A stretch of 64,000 bases of DNA from Bacillota bacterium (GTDB taxonomy: Bacteria > Bacillota > Clostridia > Acetivibrionales > DTU013), in assembly GCA_023433505.1 (NCBI GenBank), contig JAEZCO010000054.1, positions 62,001 to 126,000 of the forward strand, written 5' to 3'. How positions within the stretch are numbered: position 1 is the stretch's first letter; each line of letters opens with the position of its first letter. Positions 53,901-62,129 of the stretch are shown piece after piece. Under the pieces are notes generated by a model that saw nothing but the letters and a program-made list of their open reading frames with translations, was not told where the DNA came from and did no database searches. Made by a program: the position numbers and the translations under genes.

Positions 53901-54302
53901 TTTGAAGCAGCTGCTACCGGTATTGATGTCCCCAGCGATATGATGTTCTATAATGACCAGCCGGCCGATAGGATCTTTTACCAGGGACTTGCCCTGTTAA
54001 AGCTGGGCAGGACCGATGCTGCCAAAAGCAAGTTCAATAAGCTTTATGATTACGGCGAAAAGCATCTCTTTGACAGGGTAAGGATTGACTATTTCGCAGT
54101 ATCCTTACCGGATTTCCTTGTATTTGACGAGGACCTGAACCGGAAAAACCAGGTCCACTGCAGGTATTTAATGGGACTGGGCCTGATGGGTTTAGGGAAG
54201 ATACAGGCTGCAAAAGAGCAGCTTCAAACGGCCCTTGAAGCAAACATCCATCATCAAGGGGTTCTGGTCCACTTAACCATGTGCCATGAAAGGTTATCAT
54301 AG
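50952..54302 (+). CDS. DUF5107 domain protein with tetratricopeptide repeats
   Basis: An 1116-residue cytoplasmic protein. The first third (about 55-370) is a DUF5107 domain, an aldose-epimerase-like beta fold: YIRIEILPELGGRIQRALDKT, WISGGIEFNWPQHHRPS, QTFLWWANPAV. From about 470 to the end the sequence consists of tetratricopeptide-like helical repeats (for example EPYYNLGLSLKMQEKYDEA, PTVHRNLGLAYYNKAKD). Proteins of this kind occur next to glycosidase genes in Gram-positive bacteria. The DUF5107 domain may bind or act on a sugar, and the repeats may hold partners. It is the first gene of an operon with the GH36 alpha-galactosidase (79 bases later), so it probably acts in the same pathway. 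Biochemical function is unknown. Confidence 0.8.
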   Translation: MINETFKAEIWETEVEIPTYPAGEPDKNPLFVEKRVYQGSSGKVYPLPFVDKIYDEKVNKKYTMVILENPYIRIEILPELGGRIQRALDKTNNYDFVYYNRVIKPALVGLAGPWISGGIEFNWPQHHRPSTYSPVEYYLEENADGSKTCWVSEIDKMYGTKGMAGFTLYPDKAYLEIKGQLYNRTSLPQTFLWWANPAVVVNDHTKSIFPPDVHAVFDHGKRDVSKFPIATGVYYKMDYSSGVDISRYKNIPVPTSYMAYHSDYDFVGGYDFSKEAGILHVADHHISPGKKQWTWGCGDFGKAWDRNLTDEDGPYIELMTGVYTDNQPDFSWLQPYEEKSFKQYFMPYKNAGEVKNANIDIVLNMVFKEDTAEITLYTTSVFKGLKLKLTDETRVCHEEIIDCISPEKAITRILPIDTAVEPSLYLLAVYKENGDMLISYREKKEEILQTPGAAEPAPAPEEIGSNEALYLTGIHLEQYRHATYEPDAYYLEALKRDPSDIRNNNAYGLLLFRRGYFEESEKYFRRAVAAITVRNPNPYDGEPYYNLGLSLKMQEKYDEAYAAFRKAAWNSAWQDSGYFEAARIACRRKDYSMALELIDKSIVRNSHNTKARGLKSILLRKLGRADISEKYLLETIEIDKIDFMARDELAYIYQNKHDLDNYNRYKNEFISLLRGDPHNYIEVAADYAAAGFYEEAVELLSGLLDMDNPSEVYPMVYYYIGYYHGKLNSIEKSAYFYGLGMEAKPDYCFPNKLESILVLQDVIQVQGKDARACYYLANLLYDKKQYEKAISLWEKSRTLDPDFPTVHRNLGLAYYNKAKDVRQAVSSMEKAFELNKTDARVLFELDQLYKKTNAGHGARLAFLTDHFTTAALRDDLYLEYVTLYNNLGQYEKAQELVANRIFHPWEGGEGKVTAQYKFYTMGMAKKHMGNKEYSMAIACLEAAKVFPDNLGEGKLYGSSENDIDYYLGCAYLCLNRLTEAEACFEAAATGIDVPSDMMFYNDQPADRIFYQGLALLKLGRTDAAKSKFNKLYDYGEKHLFDRVRIDYFAVSLPDFLVFDEDLNRKNQVHCRYLMGLGLMGLGKIQAAKEQLQTALEANIHHQGVLVHLTMCHERLS

Positions 54303-54381
54303 AATGCTTTTCAGGCTTTACCGAAGAATAAGCGAAAAGTACAGGTATATTCAAAAATAATAATCGAAGGGAAGTGATTTC

Positions 54382-56538
54382 TTGGCAATCCGTTTTTATG
54401 AAGACAAAAGCATATTTTACCTCGAAACAAAAAACACCTCCTATATCATGGGGATTAACCAGAGCCAGGGCATTCAGCACCTGTACTGGGGAGAGAAGGT
54501 GCCGGCAGAAGACTGCGCGCCTCTTTTGAAGCCTTACGATTTTCCGTTCAATACCAACGCAGAAAAGGAAAGAGAGGAGTTCAGCCCCTGGGGAGGAATG
54601 TTTTTTGCCGAACCCAGTCTTAAAGTGATGTTTCACGACGGAGTGAGGGACTTAAAGATGATCTGCAGCGGGCATACCATCCGCGAGAAACAGCCGGAAA
54701 GCGGTGAAACCGGCGGTAATAATTCTTTTGATGAGCTGGTCATCCATATGCAGGATGTGAAATATGGCTTGAGGGTATCTTTGTTTTACCGGGTGGCGGA
54801 GGACCTGGACCTGATTGAACGGCACTGCAGCATCACAAATACCGGGGAAGCACCTATCCTTATCGAGAATGCCGCTTCCGCCGTCTGGAACCTTTCAGGA
54901 GCCGAAGCCCGGAATTACAGGCTGACCCATGCGGCAGGCAAGTGGGGCTGCGAAAACCAGCTGAGAAGGGACCTGTTGAGCGAAGGCAAAAAAATATTGG
55001 AAAGCAGGCAGGGCTTTACAAGTCCCACCTTCAACCCATGGTTTGCCATTGATGACGGCACTGCCGGTGAAACCCACGGCCCGGTGTGGTTCGGCGCCCT
55101 TGCCTGGAGCGGCAACTGGAAAATCACCGTGGAAAAAACTATTTTTAACCGTGTCAGAGTTGTAGGCGGGGTCAATGATTTCGACTTCCAGTGGGAGCTG
55201 AAAAGCGGAGAAACCTTTGAAACCCCGGTTTTTACAGGCGGATATACCTCCGGCGGCTTTGGCGAAATGAGCCGGAAGCTCCACCAATATCAGCTTGCGC
55301 ATGTCCTGCCCGGACCCCATGCCGGCAAACCGACAAAAATACTTTATAATTCATGGGAAGCAACCTTTTTTGACGTCAATGAGGAAGAACAAATGAAGCT
55401 GGCGCAGAAAGCGGCTGAAATCGGCGTGGAATTATTTGTCGTCGACGACGGATGGTTTGGAACGCGTAACAGCGACAGGTCGGGACTGGGTGACTGGACC
55501 GTAAACCGTAAAAAATTCCCCAGCGGGCTGGCGCCTCTTATAGAACATGTCAACGGCCTCGGCATGGATTTCGGCATCTGGGTGGAGCCTGAAATGGTCA
55601 ATCCGGACAGTGAACTGTACAAGGCCCATCCGGACTGGGTATACCAGTTTCCCGGAAGAGAGGGGTCCCTGGGGCGCAATCAGCTTGTCCTCAACCTTGC
55701 CAGGGATGAAGTCAAAGCCTATATTCTTGATTTTATGACGGACCTGCTGGAAAAGAACAATATCGCTTTTATTAAATGGGATATGAACAGGTCCTTCAGT
55801 GAATGCGGCTGGATGGAAGTCCCAAGGTCCAAGCAGCGGGAAATATGGGTCAGGCACATCCGGAATCTCTATCAGATATGGCATACTCTAAGGCAGCGCT
55901 TTCCTGAAGTTATGTTTGAGTCGTGTTCCGGAGGGGGTGGGAGAATAGACCTGGGTATCATGCATTACGCCGATCAGTTCTGGACAAGCGACAATACAGA
56001 CGCCTTTGACCGGTTGAAAATCCAGTATGGCTATTCCTACGTCTATGCGCCCAAGGCCATGATGTGCTGGGTTACAGAATCGCCAAACTCCATGAACGAA
56101 AGAAAATTGTCCTTGACCTACAGGTTTCATTCCGCCATGACAGGTTCACTGGGAATCGGCGCCAACCTGAATCACTGGAATGACGAGGAAAAGGCGGAAG
56201 CATGCCGGCTGATCAGCCAATACAAGGAGATCAGGCATATCATCCAGTTTGGAAGCGTTTTCAGATTATTGCCGCCTAATGACGGAAATATTTGTGCCGT
56301 ACAATATGTAGGCGAGGATAAGAAGGAAAGCATTCTTTTTGTATTCAACCATTCGCAGCAATTTGGAGAAACGGACCTCCGGATCAGACTCCAGGGCCTT
56401 GATAAAAACAAGAAGTATGAAATCGGGAGTCCGGCTGATTTTACAATGACCGGCAGCGGTTTAATGAACCTCGGCCTTCCTGTTCAGCTTAAAGGAGATT
56501 TTTCCAGCGCGTTGATAAGATTAAAAATCCTGGAATAA
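54382..56538 (+). CDS. GH36 alpha-galactosidase
   Basis: A 718-residue cytoplasmic enzyme. Family 36 landmarks: LFVVDDGWFGTRN, FGIWVEPEMVNPDSELYK, the nucleophile Asp467 in FIKWDMNRSF and the acid/base Asp537 in FWTSDNTDAFDRL, plus SCSGGGGRIDLGIM. The length fits the raffinose/melibiose-cleaving group (AgaA/RafA). The start is TTG at 54382 with GAAGGGAAG upstream; no ATG is better placed. It hydrolyses terminal alpha-1,6-galactosyl residues from raffinose-family sugars or galactomannan fragments. It is co-transcribed with the DUF5107-TPR gene, with an AraC regulator divergent from the operon. Together with the GH26 enzyme elsewhere in the window it would fit galactomannan use. Confidence 0.92.
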   Translation: MAIRFYEDKSIFYLETKNTSYIMGINQSQGIQHLYWGEKVPAEDCAPLLKPYDFPFNTNAEKEREEFSPWGGMFFAEPSLKVMFHDGVRDLKMICSGHTIREKQPESGETGGNNSFDELVIHMQDVKYGLRVSLFYRVAEDLDLIERHCSITNTGEAPILIENAASAVWNLSGAEARNYRLTHAAGKWGCENQLRRDLLSEGKKILESRQGFTSPTFNPWFAIDDGTAGETHGPVWFGALAWSGNWKITVEKTIFNRVRVVGGVNDFDFQWELKSGETFETPVFTGGYTSGGFGEMSRKLHQYQLAHVLPGPHAGKPTKILYNSWEATFFDVNEEEQMKLAQKAAEIGVELFVVDDGWFGTRNSDRSGLGDWTVNRKKFPSGLAPLIEHVNGLGMDFGIWVEPEMVNPDSELYKAHPDWVYQFPGREGSLGRNQLVLNLARDEVKAYILDFMTDLLEKNNIAFIKWDMNRSFSECGWMEVPRSKQREIWVRHIRNLYQIWHTLRQRFPEVMFESCSGGGGRIDLGIMHYADQFWTSDNTDAFDRLKIQYGYSYVYAPKAMMCWVTESPNSMNERKLSLTYRFHSAMTGSLGIGANLNHWNDEEKAEACRLISQYKEIRHIIQFGSVFRLLPPNDGNICAVQYVGEDKKESILFVFNHSQQFGETDLRIRLQGLDKNKKYEIGSPADFTMTGSGLMNLGLPVQLKGDFSSALIRLKILE

Positions 56539-56545
56539 AGCGGGT

Positions 56546-56587
56546 GAACAGCTCAAAATCCTGTAAACGGGGATTTTTGAGCTGTTC
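56546..56587 (+). terminator. terminator of the GH36 operon
   Basis: GAACAGCTCAAAATCC (56546-56561) pairs with GGATTTTTGAGCTGTTC (56571-56587) with a single bulged T, followed by TTCCTTTC. It follows the GH36 stop codon at once. Confidence 0.75.
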
Positions 56588-56685
56588 TTCCTTTCAGCCA
56601 TTTTTCTACTTCAATTCAATTTGCAGCCTGAAAGTTAAGGGAAGGAGGGTTGCTAATCTTCAAAAATGTACCTTTTAATGCCCGT

Positions 56686-57816
56686 TTACCCCCAAACTTC
56701 CTCTGCAATTTCCCTGACCAGCTTGATTTTTTCCCACTGCTCCTGCTCGGTCAGGATATTTCCCTCTTCCGTCGAAGCAAAGCCGCACTGCGGGCTGAGG
56801 CAAAGCCGGTCAAGCGGCACAAGGGCGCTGGCCTCATGAATGCGCGCAATGATCTGTGCCTTATCCTCAAGTTGGGGGCGCTTGGATGTAATCAACCCAA
56901 GAACAACCAGCTTGTTTCCCGATACCTTTGCCAGCGGAGCAAAATCACCGGAGCGTTCATCATCAAATTCCAGATAGTATGCCTGCACATTCTCGCTGCC
57001 CAACAGCGTATCCGCCACCGGCGCATAACCGCCGCTTGTCGCCCAGGTCGAATGATAATTGCCACGGCAGACATGGGTGGTCACTGCCAAATCTGCGGGC
57101 AGATCTTCAATGGCGGCATTATTCAGGCGCAGATAAAGCTGCTGCAATTGCTCGGAGCTATACGCGTCCCCTGCCATGTTCCTCCAAAAGCCCTGATCGC
57201 AGAGCATACCCCAGGTGCAGTCATCCAGTTGAAGGTTGCGGCAGCCGGCCTCATACAGTGCCAGGATGAATTCCCGGTAGGCTGTGGTAAGGTCCTTGTA
57301 AAGCTGCTCACGGTCCGGATAAACCGCATCCAGGTGCTGCTCGTTTACGCCGCGCACCAGCTCTGCAAAAAACTGCGAAGGAGCAGGGACCGTCTGCCGG
57401 GTCAGCGCACGATTGCCCACAGCCTCCTGCAAAAATTTGTAATGCTTGATAAAAGGATGCCCGGAAAATTTGATCTTGCCGGTAACCCGCGCGGAATCTG
57501 CACGGGTTTCCTCTCCGTGAAAGAAATAGCCGTGCTCCATTTCCACATGCTCAATGCCGTCAAATCCCCACATGAAATCCAAATGCCAGTAGCTGCGGCG
57601 GAACTCACCATCTGTTACCGAGGACAGGCCGGCCTGAATTTCTTTCTCTACCAGGTCCCGTATGCAATCATCTTCGATGGCAGTCAACTGTTCCTGCGTA
57701 ATAGCGGCCTGCGCAAAATCCTGCCGTGCCTGCTTGAGCCGCTCCGGACGCAGGAAGCTTCCCACGATTTCGTAACGAAAAGGCGCGTTGACACGCGCTG
57801 TAAACTGTTTGCCCAT
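56686..57816 (-). CDS. MetE-core methyltransferase-like protein (YxjG/YxjH type)
   Basis: About 376 residues from the second ATG at 57816 (the first, two codons earlier, overlaps GGAGAG). It matches the C-terminal catalytic barrel of cobalamin-independent methionine synthase but lacks the N-terminal barrel of MetE, as in Bacillus YxjG/YxjH. Visible: EIVGSFLRPERLK near residue 18, SSVTDGEFRRSYWHLDF, LQLDDCTWGMLC, THVCRGN and LCLSPQCGFAS (candidate zinc ligands His and Cys). Such proteins transfer a methyl group to homocysteine or related thiols, donor uncertain. It lies 98 bases after a LysR gene on the same strand, which may control it. No riboswitch is seen in the gap. Confidence 0.82.
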   Translation of the reverse strand: MGKQFTARVNAPFRYEIVGSFLRPERLKQARQDFAQAAITQEQLTAIEDDCIRDLVEKEIQAGLSSVTDGEFRRSYWHLDFMWGFDGIEHVEMEHGYFFHGEETRADSARVTGKIKFSGHPFIKHYKFLQEAVGNRALTRQTVPAPSQFFAELVRGVNEQHLDAVYPDREQLYKDLTTAYREFILALYEAGCRNLQLDDCTWGMLCDQGFWRNMAGDAYSSEQLQQLYLRLNNAAIEDLPADLAVTTHVCRGNYHSTWATSGGYAPVADTLLGSENVQAYYLEFDDERSGDFAPLAKVSGNKLVVLGLITSKRPQLEDKAQIIARIHEASALVPLDRLCLSPQCGFASTEEGNILTEQEQWEKIKLVREIAEEVWG

Positions 57817-57903
57817 AATCATCTCTCCTTACCGTTTTGTGTATGGTTTGATTATACAATCAGCCTGCAGCTATGCGTTAATACAAAAAATCAATCGAAT
57901 GTG

Positions 57904-57918
57904 ATAGCTAAAAGTTAT
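57904..57918. promoter_or_regulatory. possible LysR-type binding dyad
   Basis: ATAGCTAAAAGTTAT is an interrupted dyad with one mismatch, of the T-N11-A type bound by LysR proteins. It overlaps the LysR stop codon and lies about 90 bases before the MetE-core gene. A TATAAT box (57851-57856 on the minus strand) lies between them, without a good -35 box. The match is weak. Confidence 0.3.
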
Positions 57919-58829
57919 AGCGAACGATAAAAAGTGATATATTCCTGAAGCAGCGTAATATAGCGTACGCCAATCGTACTAATCTGGCTGCCTTCGTTGT
58001 GGACATAGCCTATCTCCATAATTTCATCACTTTTCAGCGGAATAGACACAATATCGTTGCCGTTCAGATCCCGGCTAAGGATACCGGATGAAATTGTGTA
58101 TCCGTCAAGGCCGATAAGCAGGTTAAACAGTGTGGCGCGGTCGGAAACAACGATGCTCTTCGGACTGAACTCCACGCTGTGCAATTCTTCAGAAAAATAA
58201 AAGGAGTTGTTAATCCCCTGCTCATAAGTCAGCCGGGGATAGTCCGCAAGGTCTTCCAGCGTCACCTGTTCTCTGCCGGCCAATGGATTTCTGCTGCTGA
58301 CGAAAACGTGAGGCTTTGCAGTAAACAACGGTACAAAACGCAGGTCGTTTTCACGTAAAATTTGCTGCATAACCTGGCGGTTAAAATTACTCATATAGAT
58401 AATACCCAGCTCGCTGCGCCTCGTACGAACATCTTGAATTATATCAAAGGTACGCGATTCGCGCAGTGAAAACTCATATTGGGCTTGGCCATACTCTCGG
58501 ACCAATGTGACAAATGCGTTGATTACAAACGCATAGTGCTGTGCGGAAATCGCAAAAACCCGGCGAACGGGCGTATTTTGCTTATATTGCTGTTCAAGCA
58601 GTTCGGCCTGCTCAATTACCTGCCGTGCATACGCCAAAAATTTCATTCCTTCTTCGGATAACGTTACGCCGCGATTGGTGCGGTGAAAAATCAAAATCCC
58701 CATCTCTTTTTCCAATTCCGCAATCGCTTTGGAAAGGCTGGGCTGGGTGATGAAGAAAACCTGGGCTGCCGTATGGAACGAGCCTGTCTGCGCAATTTGT
58801 ATCACATATTTTAATTGTTGCAGTGTCAT
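57915..58829 (-). CDS. LysR family transcriptional regulator
   Basis: A 304-residue regulator. The N-terminal winged helix-turn-helix is clear (LKYVIQIAQTGSFHTAAQVF, then TQPSLSKAIAELEKEMGILI and the wing FHRTNRGVTLSEEG), followed by a substrate-binding effector domain of about 210 residues. The length is normal. It lies directly upstream of the MetE-core gene on the same strand and divergent from the PAS-GGDEF-HD-GYP gene. In related genomes such LysR proteins often control methionine or thiol genes, which would fit the MetE-core neighbour, but the target is not shown by the sequence. Confidence 0.9.
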   Translation of the reverse strand: MTLQQLKYVIQIAQTGSFHTAAQVFFITQPSLSKAIAELEKEMGILIFHRTNRGVTLSEEGMKFLAYARQVIEQAELLEQQYKQNTPVRRVFAISAQHYAFVINAFVTLVREYGQAQYEFSLRESRTFDIIQDVRTRRSELGIIYMSNFNRQVMQQILRENDLRFVPLFTAKPHVFVSSRNPLAGREQVTLEDLADYPRLTYEQGINNSFYFSEELHSVEFSPKSIVVSDRATLFNLLIGLDGYTISSGILSRDLNGNDIVSIPLKSDEIMEIGYVHNEGSQISTIGVRYITLLQEYITFYRSL

Positions 58830-59158
58830 TTGGCCTCCCTAAAACGACTTATCCCTGGCAGGATCACAACCGGGTACCTGTTTTTACAGTTCAATTTTAG
58901 TTTATAGTAAAAAACACATTTTGTCATGTATAGATTTTATTTCTATGAATTCATCATTAACTATCAATATTTAACTATAATATTTTTCTTACCAACCCGG
59001 TTTTTGCCATAAATTTGCTGCACCGACGCAGTAATAATAGCCATAGATGGAAAAATCAGAACTTGCCAAATACGGATATTCCAAGTTTTTTCGTCTCTAT
59101 ATAAATCCCATAGGATTTGCTTTAAATCAGCTTCTACTCCCTAAAGAAAGTAAAAAAT
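58830..59158. other. 329-base AT-rich divergent control region
   Basis: It separates the LysR gene (minus) from the GGDEF-HD-GYP gene (plus). No gene and no strong hairpin are visible. Promoter-like TATAAT elements are poor on both strands, so I do not mark any. Confidence 0.5.
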
Positions 59159-61018
59159 ATGTCGTTTTATCTGGAAAAAGCGTGGAATATATGCTGTGAG
59201 GTGAAATTGAGTATGGGCATAAACAAAGTATCTGTAATTTTCAAGACATGCTTCGTATTTGGGTTAATTACTTTTATCCCGTGGGTATTGGATGTACTGT
59301 ATGGTAATCTTACTTTTAGCCAGCCCTATAATTTTGCCTTTGATGCGCTGTTTCAAAACATTTCGGCAAATGAGCTATTTTTCAGAGTCCTCATCGTGCT
59401 CATTTTTATTTTTTTCGGCATTGTTTCAGGCATTTTCAAATACAGATACCTCCACGCAAATCTGGAGCTCCAAGAAAATCATGAAGAGCTTTCGCAAATA
59501 TACGAAGAACTCTCGGCTTCCGAGGAAGAACTGCGCGTTCAGAACGAAGAGCTTCAGCATCAGCGTGACCAGCTTACTATCAGCAGAAAGGAACTGGAGA
59601 ACCAAAAGGCTTTTTTTGAGCAAATGTTCCTGCAGTCGGCTACCAGTACCCAAATCCTTTCTCCCGAGGGCTGGTGCATAAAGATAAACGGCAAGATGGC
59701 CGAGCTCTTCGGGGTTCTGCCCGAGCACATCGAAGGAAGGGTCTATAATATTTTTGAGGATTCGGAAATTATAAAGACCGGTACCATCGACCATTTGCGG
59801 AAGGTTTTTGATCATAAAGAGGTTGCTGACTGGGATGTTTTTTTTGATATAGCAAATGCCGCCGCTTCACAAAATATAGAAATCTCCGGAAACAAAAAGG
59901 CCTGGTTCCGCTGCCGCTCCTATCCCGTGATGAATTCCGACGGGAGCCTGGCTTTTGCCGTCATCCAGCATGAGGATATTACCGGACAGAAGATGAAGGA
60001 GTCGCAGTTGTTTGAGCTGAGTTACCATGACAAGCTGACAGGCCTGTACAACAGGGCTTTTTTGGAGGAGGCGCTCAGGAGGTTCAACACTTCCGGCCAG
60101 CACCCCATATCGCTGATCCTCGGAGACGTCAACGGTCTGAAGCTTACCAACGATGTATTCGGGCACAAGGAGGGCGACCGGCTGCTGCAAAAAATTGCAG
60201 GGTTTATGAAAGAAGCCTGCGGTACGGATTTTTTGGCCTCCCGCTGGGGCGGAGACGAGTTTGCCATTATCCTCCCCGGGACCACCGGTAAAGAGGCGCA
60301 AGAAATCTGCCGGCAGATATACAAGCTCTGCAGCGCAGCCGGTATGGACCCCATCCAGCCCAGCCTTGCTATGGGGATATCAACAAAGGATTCCCCCGAA
60401 AAAAGTATTTTCACAGTGCTCAAGGAAGCCGAGGACCGGATGTACAGGCATAAGCTGCTGGAGAGCAAGAGCGTGAGGAATTCCATCATCGCGTCGCTGG
60501 AAAAAACCCTTTTTGAAAGAAGCTTTGAGACCAAGGAGCATGCCCACAGGATGACCGAAACAGCCTTGAGAATAGGGCAGGCGATAGGCCTGAGCCAGAG
60601 TGAGCAGGATGAGCTGAAGCTGCTGTCCTGGCTCCATGATATAGGTAAAATAGCCATCCCCGACGGCATATTGACCAAGCCGGGCAAGCTGACGCCTGCC
60701 GAATGGGAGGAGATGAAAAAACATCCGGAAATAGGCTATAGGATAGCGCAATCTACGCAGGAGCTGTCGCATATCGCCGACTTCATTCTCGCCCACCACG
60801 AGAAATGGGACGGAAGCGGTTACCCGCAAGGCTTGAAGGGAAACGAAATTCCGCGTCTTTCAAGAATCCTGGCAATCGTAGACGCCTATGATGTCATGAC
60901 CCACAGCAGGCCATACAAAAAAGCTATACGGCGCGAAGACGCGCTCGTGGAAATAGCCAGATGCTCAGGCATTCAGTTTGACCCTGAAATTGTAGATATT
61001 TTCTTGCAGTTGGTATGA
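59159..61018 (+). CDS. membrane PAS-GGDEF-HD-GYP cyclic-di-GMP turnover protein
   Basis: A 619-residue protein; an internal ATG at 59213 follows GAGGTG and is an alternative start. Two membrane segments (about 27-46 and 75-94) precede a long coiled coil rich in Glu (about 98-152), a PAS domain (about 155-275), a GGDEF domain (about 290-440; LILGDVNGLK and SRWGGDEFAIIL intact) and an HD-GYP domain (about 445-619; WLHDIGKIAIPDGI, HHEKWDGSGYPQGLKG). The GGDEF could make c-di-GMP and the HD-GYP degrade it; no RxxD inhibitory site is visible at the usual place. The gene is convergent to the SiaABC-like operon, which has lost its own intact cyclase, so the two may be functionally linked. Confidence 0.9.
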   Translation: MSFYLEKAWNICCEVKLSMGINKVSVIFKTCFVFGLITFIPWVLDVLYGNLTFSQPYNFAFDALFQNISANELFFRVLIVLIFIFFGIVSGIFKYRYLHANLELQENHEELSQIYEELSASEEELRVQNEELQHQRDQLTISRKELENQKAFFEQMFLQSATSTQILSPEGWCIKINGKMAELFGVLPEHIEGRVYNIFEDSEIIKTGTIDHLRKVFDHKEVADWDVFFDIANAAASQNIEISGNKKAWFRCRSYPVMNSDGSLAFAVIQHEDITGQKMKESQLFELSYHDKLTGLYNRAFLEEALRRFNTSGQHPISLILGDVNGLKLTNDVFGHKEGDRLLQKIAGFMKEACGTDFLASRWGGDEFAIILPGTTGKEAQEICRQIYKLCSAAGMDPIQPSLAMGISTKDSPEKSIFTVLKEAEDRMYRHKLLESKSVRNSIIASLEKTLFERSFETKEHAHRMTETALRIGQAIGLSQSEQDELKLLSWLHDIGKIAIPDGILTKPGKLTPAEWEEMKKHPEIGYRIAQSTQELSHIADFILAHHEKWDGSGYPQGLKGNEIPRLSRILAIVDAYDVMTHSRPYKKAIRREDALVEIARCSGIQFDPEIVDIFLQLV

Positions 61019-61182
61019 GAACAACAAAGAAAATAGAGCCATTTGATAACCCATTTTATCTGTTGAAATTTTTAATCCTGTAAAGGCCGCATTCACCTTG
61101 CTATTTTTTTGTGTAATATTCTCTTATTTGGATAGGGCAAAACCGCTGCCACGGTGGCATTTACTGCTAAGTTAAAACCCGC

Positions 61183-61641
61183 TTAATTGCCGGGTAAATG
61201 CTTTTCAAAGCAAACTGCCTCAGGATTACCGGCATACTTACCATAATTCGGAATACGATGATAGCCTTTATGCTCATAGAATGAAACAGCTTGTTTGTTA
61301 ACCGCCCTGGTCTCAAGCCAAAGCATAGAATATCCCAGCTTCTGAGCCTTTTCTTCCAGGTATGACAGTATTTCGCTGCCTATACCCATACCCTTTGTCT
61401 TTGCAAACATTCGTTTGACTTCAGCAATATTCTGGTCCAAAGGGCGGATAGCTCCGCACCCGATAGCCTCACCCGTATGATCGCGTGCAATTACAAACAG
61501 GGAACGCGACTGACATACATCGCTTAAATCAAATGAGCTCTTTCCGCTACTTCCTGTTATAGCTTCAAGAGATTCAGAAAGCTCTTCCAATAAGCCAAGC
61601 GCATCAGGGTCATATGGATTTACTTCCGCAATAATAACCAC
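61183..61641 (-). CDS. GNAT family N-acetyltransferase
   Basis: A 152-residue acyltransferase. The acetyl-CoA loop lies in VKRMFAKTKGMGIGSEILSY (Q/RxxGxG/A-type) and the final strand in LGYSMLWLETRAVNKQAVSFYEHKGYHRI. GTG start at 61641 with AGAGGAAG upstream. The substrate is unknown; a small metabolite or an antibiotic are both possible. It follows the decayed SiaD region, with another small frame overlapping its first 22 bases. Confidence 0.85.
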   Translation of the reverse strand: MVIIAEVNPYDPDALGLLEELSESLEAITGSSGKSSFDLSDVCQSRSLFVIARDHTGEAIGCGAIRPLDQNIAEVKRMFAKTKGMGIGSEILSYLEEKAQKLGYSMLWLETRAVNKQAVSFYEHKGYHRIPNYGKYAGNPEAVCFEKHLPGN

Positions 61642-61748
61642 TTTTCAACTTCCTCTTCTATATCAATTTTATTCAAAACAGCTTCCTCTCTTTTGAATAT
61701 CCAGTCCATATCCCCATTCCAATTACTCATTCGAATATCCACCTTCAT
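61620..61748 (-). CDS. possible small protein overlapping the acetyltransferase start
   Basis: A 42-codon frame beginning MKVDIRMSNWNGDMDWIF and ending EEEVEKWLLLRK. It is acidic and helix-like but has no good ribosome site. It is in phase with the first part of the SiaD remnant, so it may just be an extension of that frame. It is recorded because it reads like protein; I do not recognise it. Confidence 0.25.
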   Translation of the reverse strand: MKVDIRMSNWNGDMDWIFKREEAVLNKIDIEEEVEKWLLLRK

Positions 61749-61756
61749 GATATTAT

Positions 61757-62123
61757 TTATTTGACAGTCCGGTCCTTCCCGGCAATCCTTTTCCGGATAC
61801 AGTTGCGCCCATCCCTTTTCGCAATATAAAGCGCCTCGTCCGCAGCCCGCATAAGGACATGCGGAGCCATATCCGCCTGGGGCAGAATTGTAGAAAAGCC
61901 TATGGATACGGTCCCCCGCTAACATTTCCATAAGTGTCGAAGCCACATTCTGAAGGCATTTGTCTCCTTCCATATGCCCATATACGTCATTATAACGTTT
62001 GAAATAATCAATATCCACAATGAGCAAGGAAAGAGACGCATTCTTCCTTATGCTGTCTTTCCAGGAGACAAGCCTTTCAGCCTTTTCGACCACTCGCTCT
62101 TCTTTTGCAAAAAGGTCCATCAC
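61757..62123 (-). pseudogene. decayed SiaD-like diguanylate cyclase (GGDEF core deleted)
   Basis: The start (GTG at 62123 or the following ATG, AAGGAG about 11 bases before) leads into a GGDEF-domain N-terminus: LLIVDIDYFKRYNDVYGHMEGD and NVASTLMEML. The frame then breaks at about 61915. In the next frame the expected domain ending follows: TVSIGFSTILPQ, then LMRAADEALYIAKRDGRN, stopping at 61757. The 60 or so residues that should lie between, with RxGGDEF, are absent. So a deletion of about 190 bases removed the catalytic core and shifted the frame. It is the fourth gene of the Sia-like operon, where an active cyclase would be expected. Confidence 0.8.
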
Positions 62124-62129
62124 ACTTTG

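Noticed and set aside
57823..57914. Possible SAM or T-box riboswitch before the MetE-core gene
   Set aside because: The gap is too short and shows no conserved riboswitch helices or T-box sequence.
56650..57930. 426-codon plus-strand frame opposite the MetE-core gene
   Set aside because: The opposite strand encodes a clear YxjG-like protein with conserved motifs; this frame has the low-complexity Cys/Leu/Arg wording of an antisense shadow.
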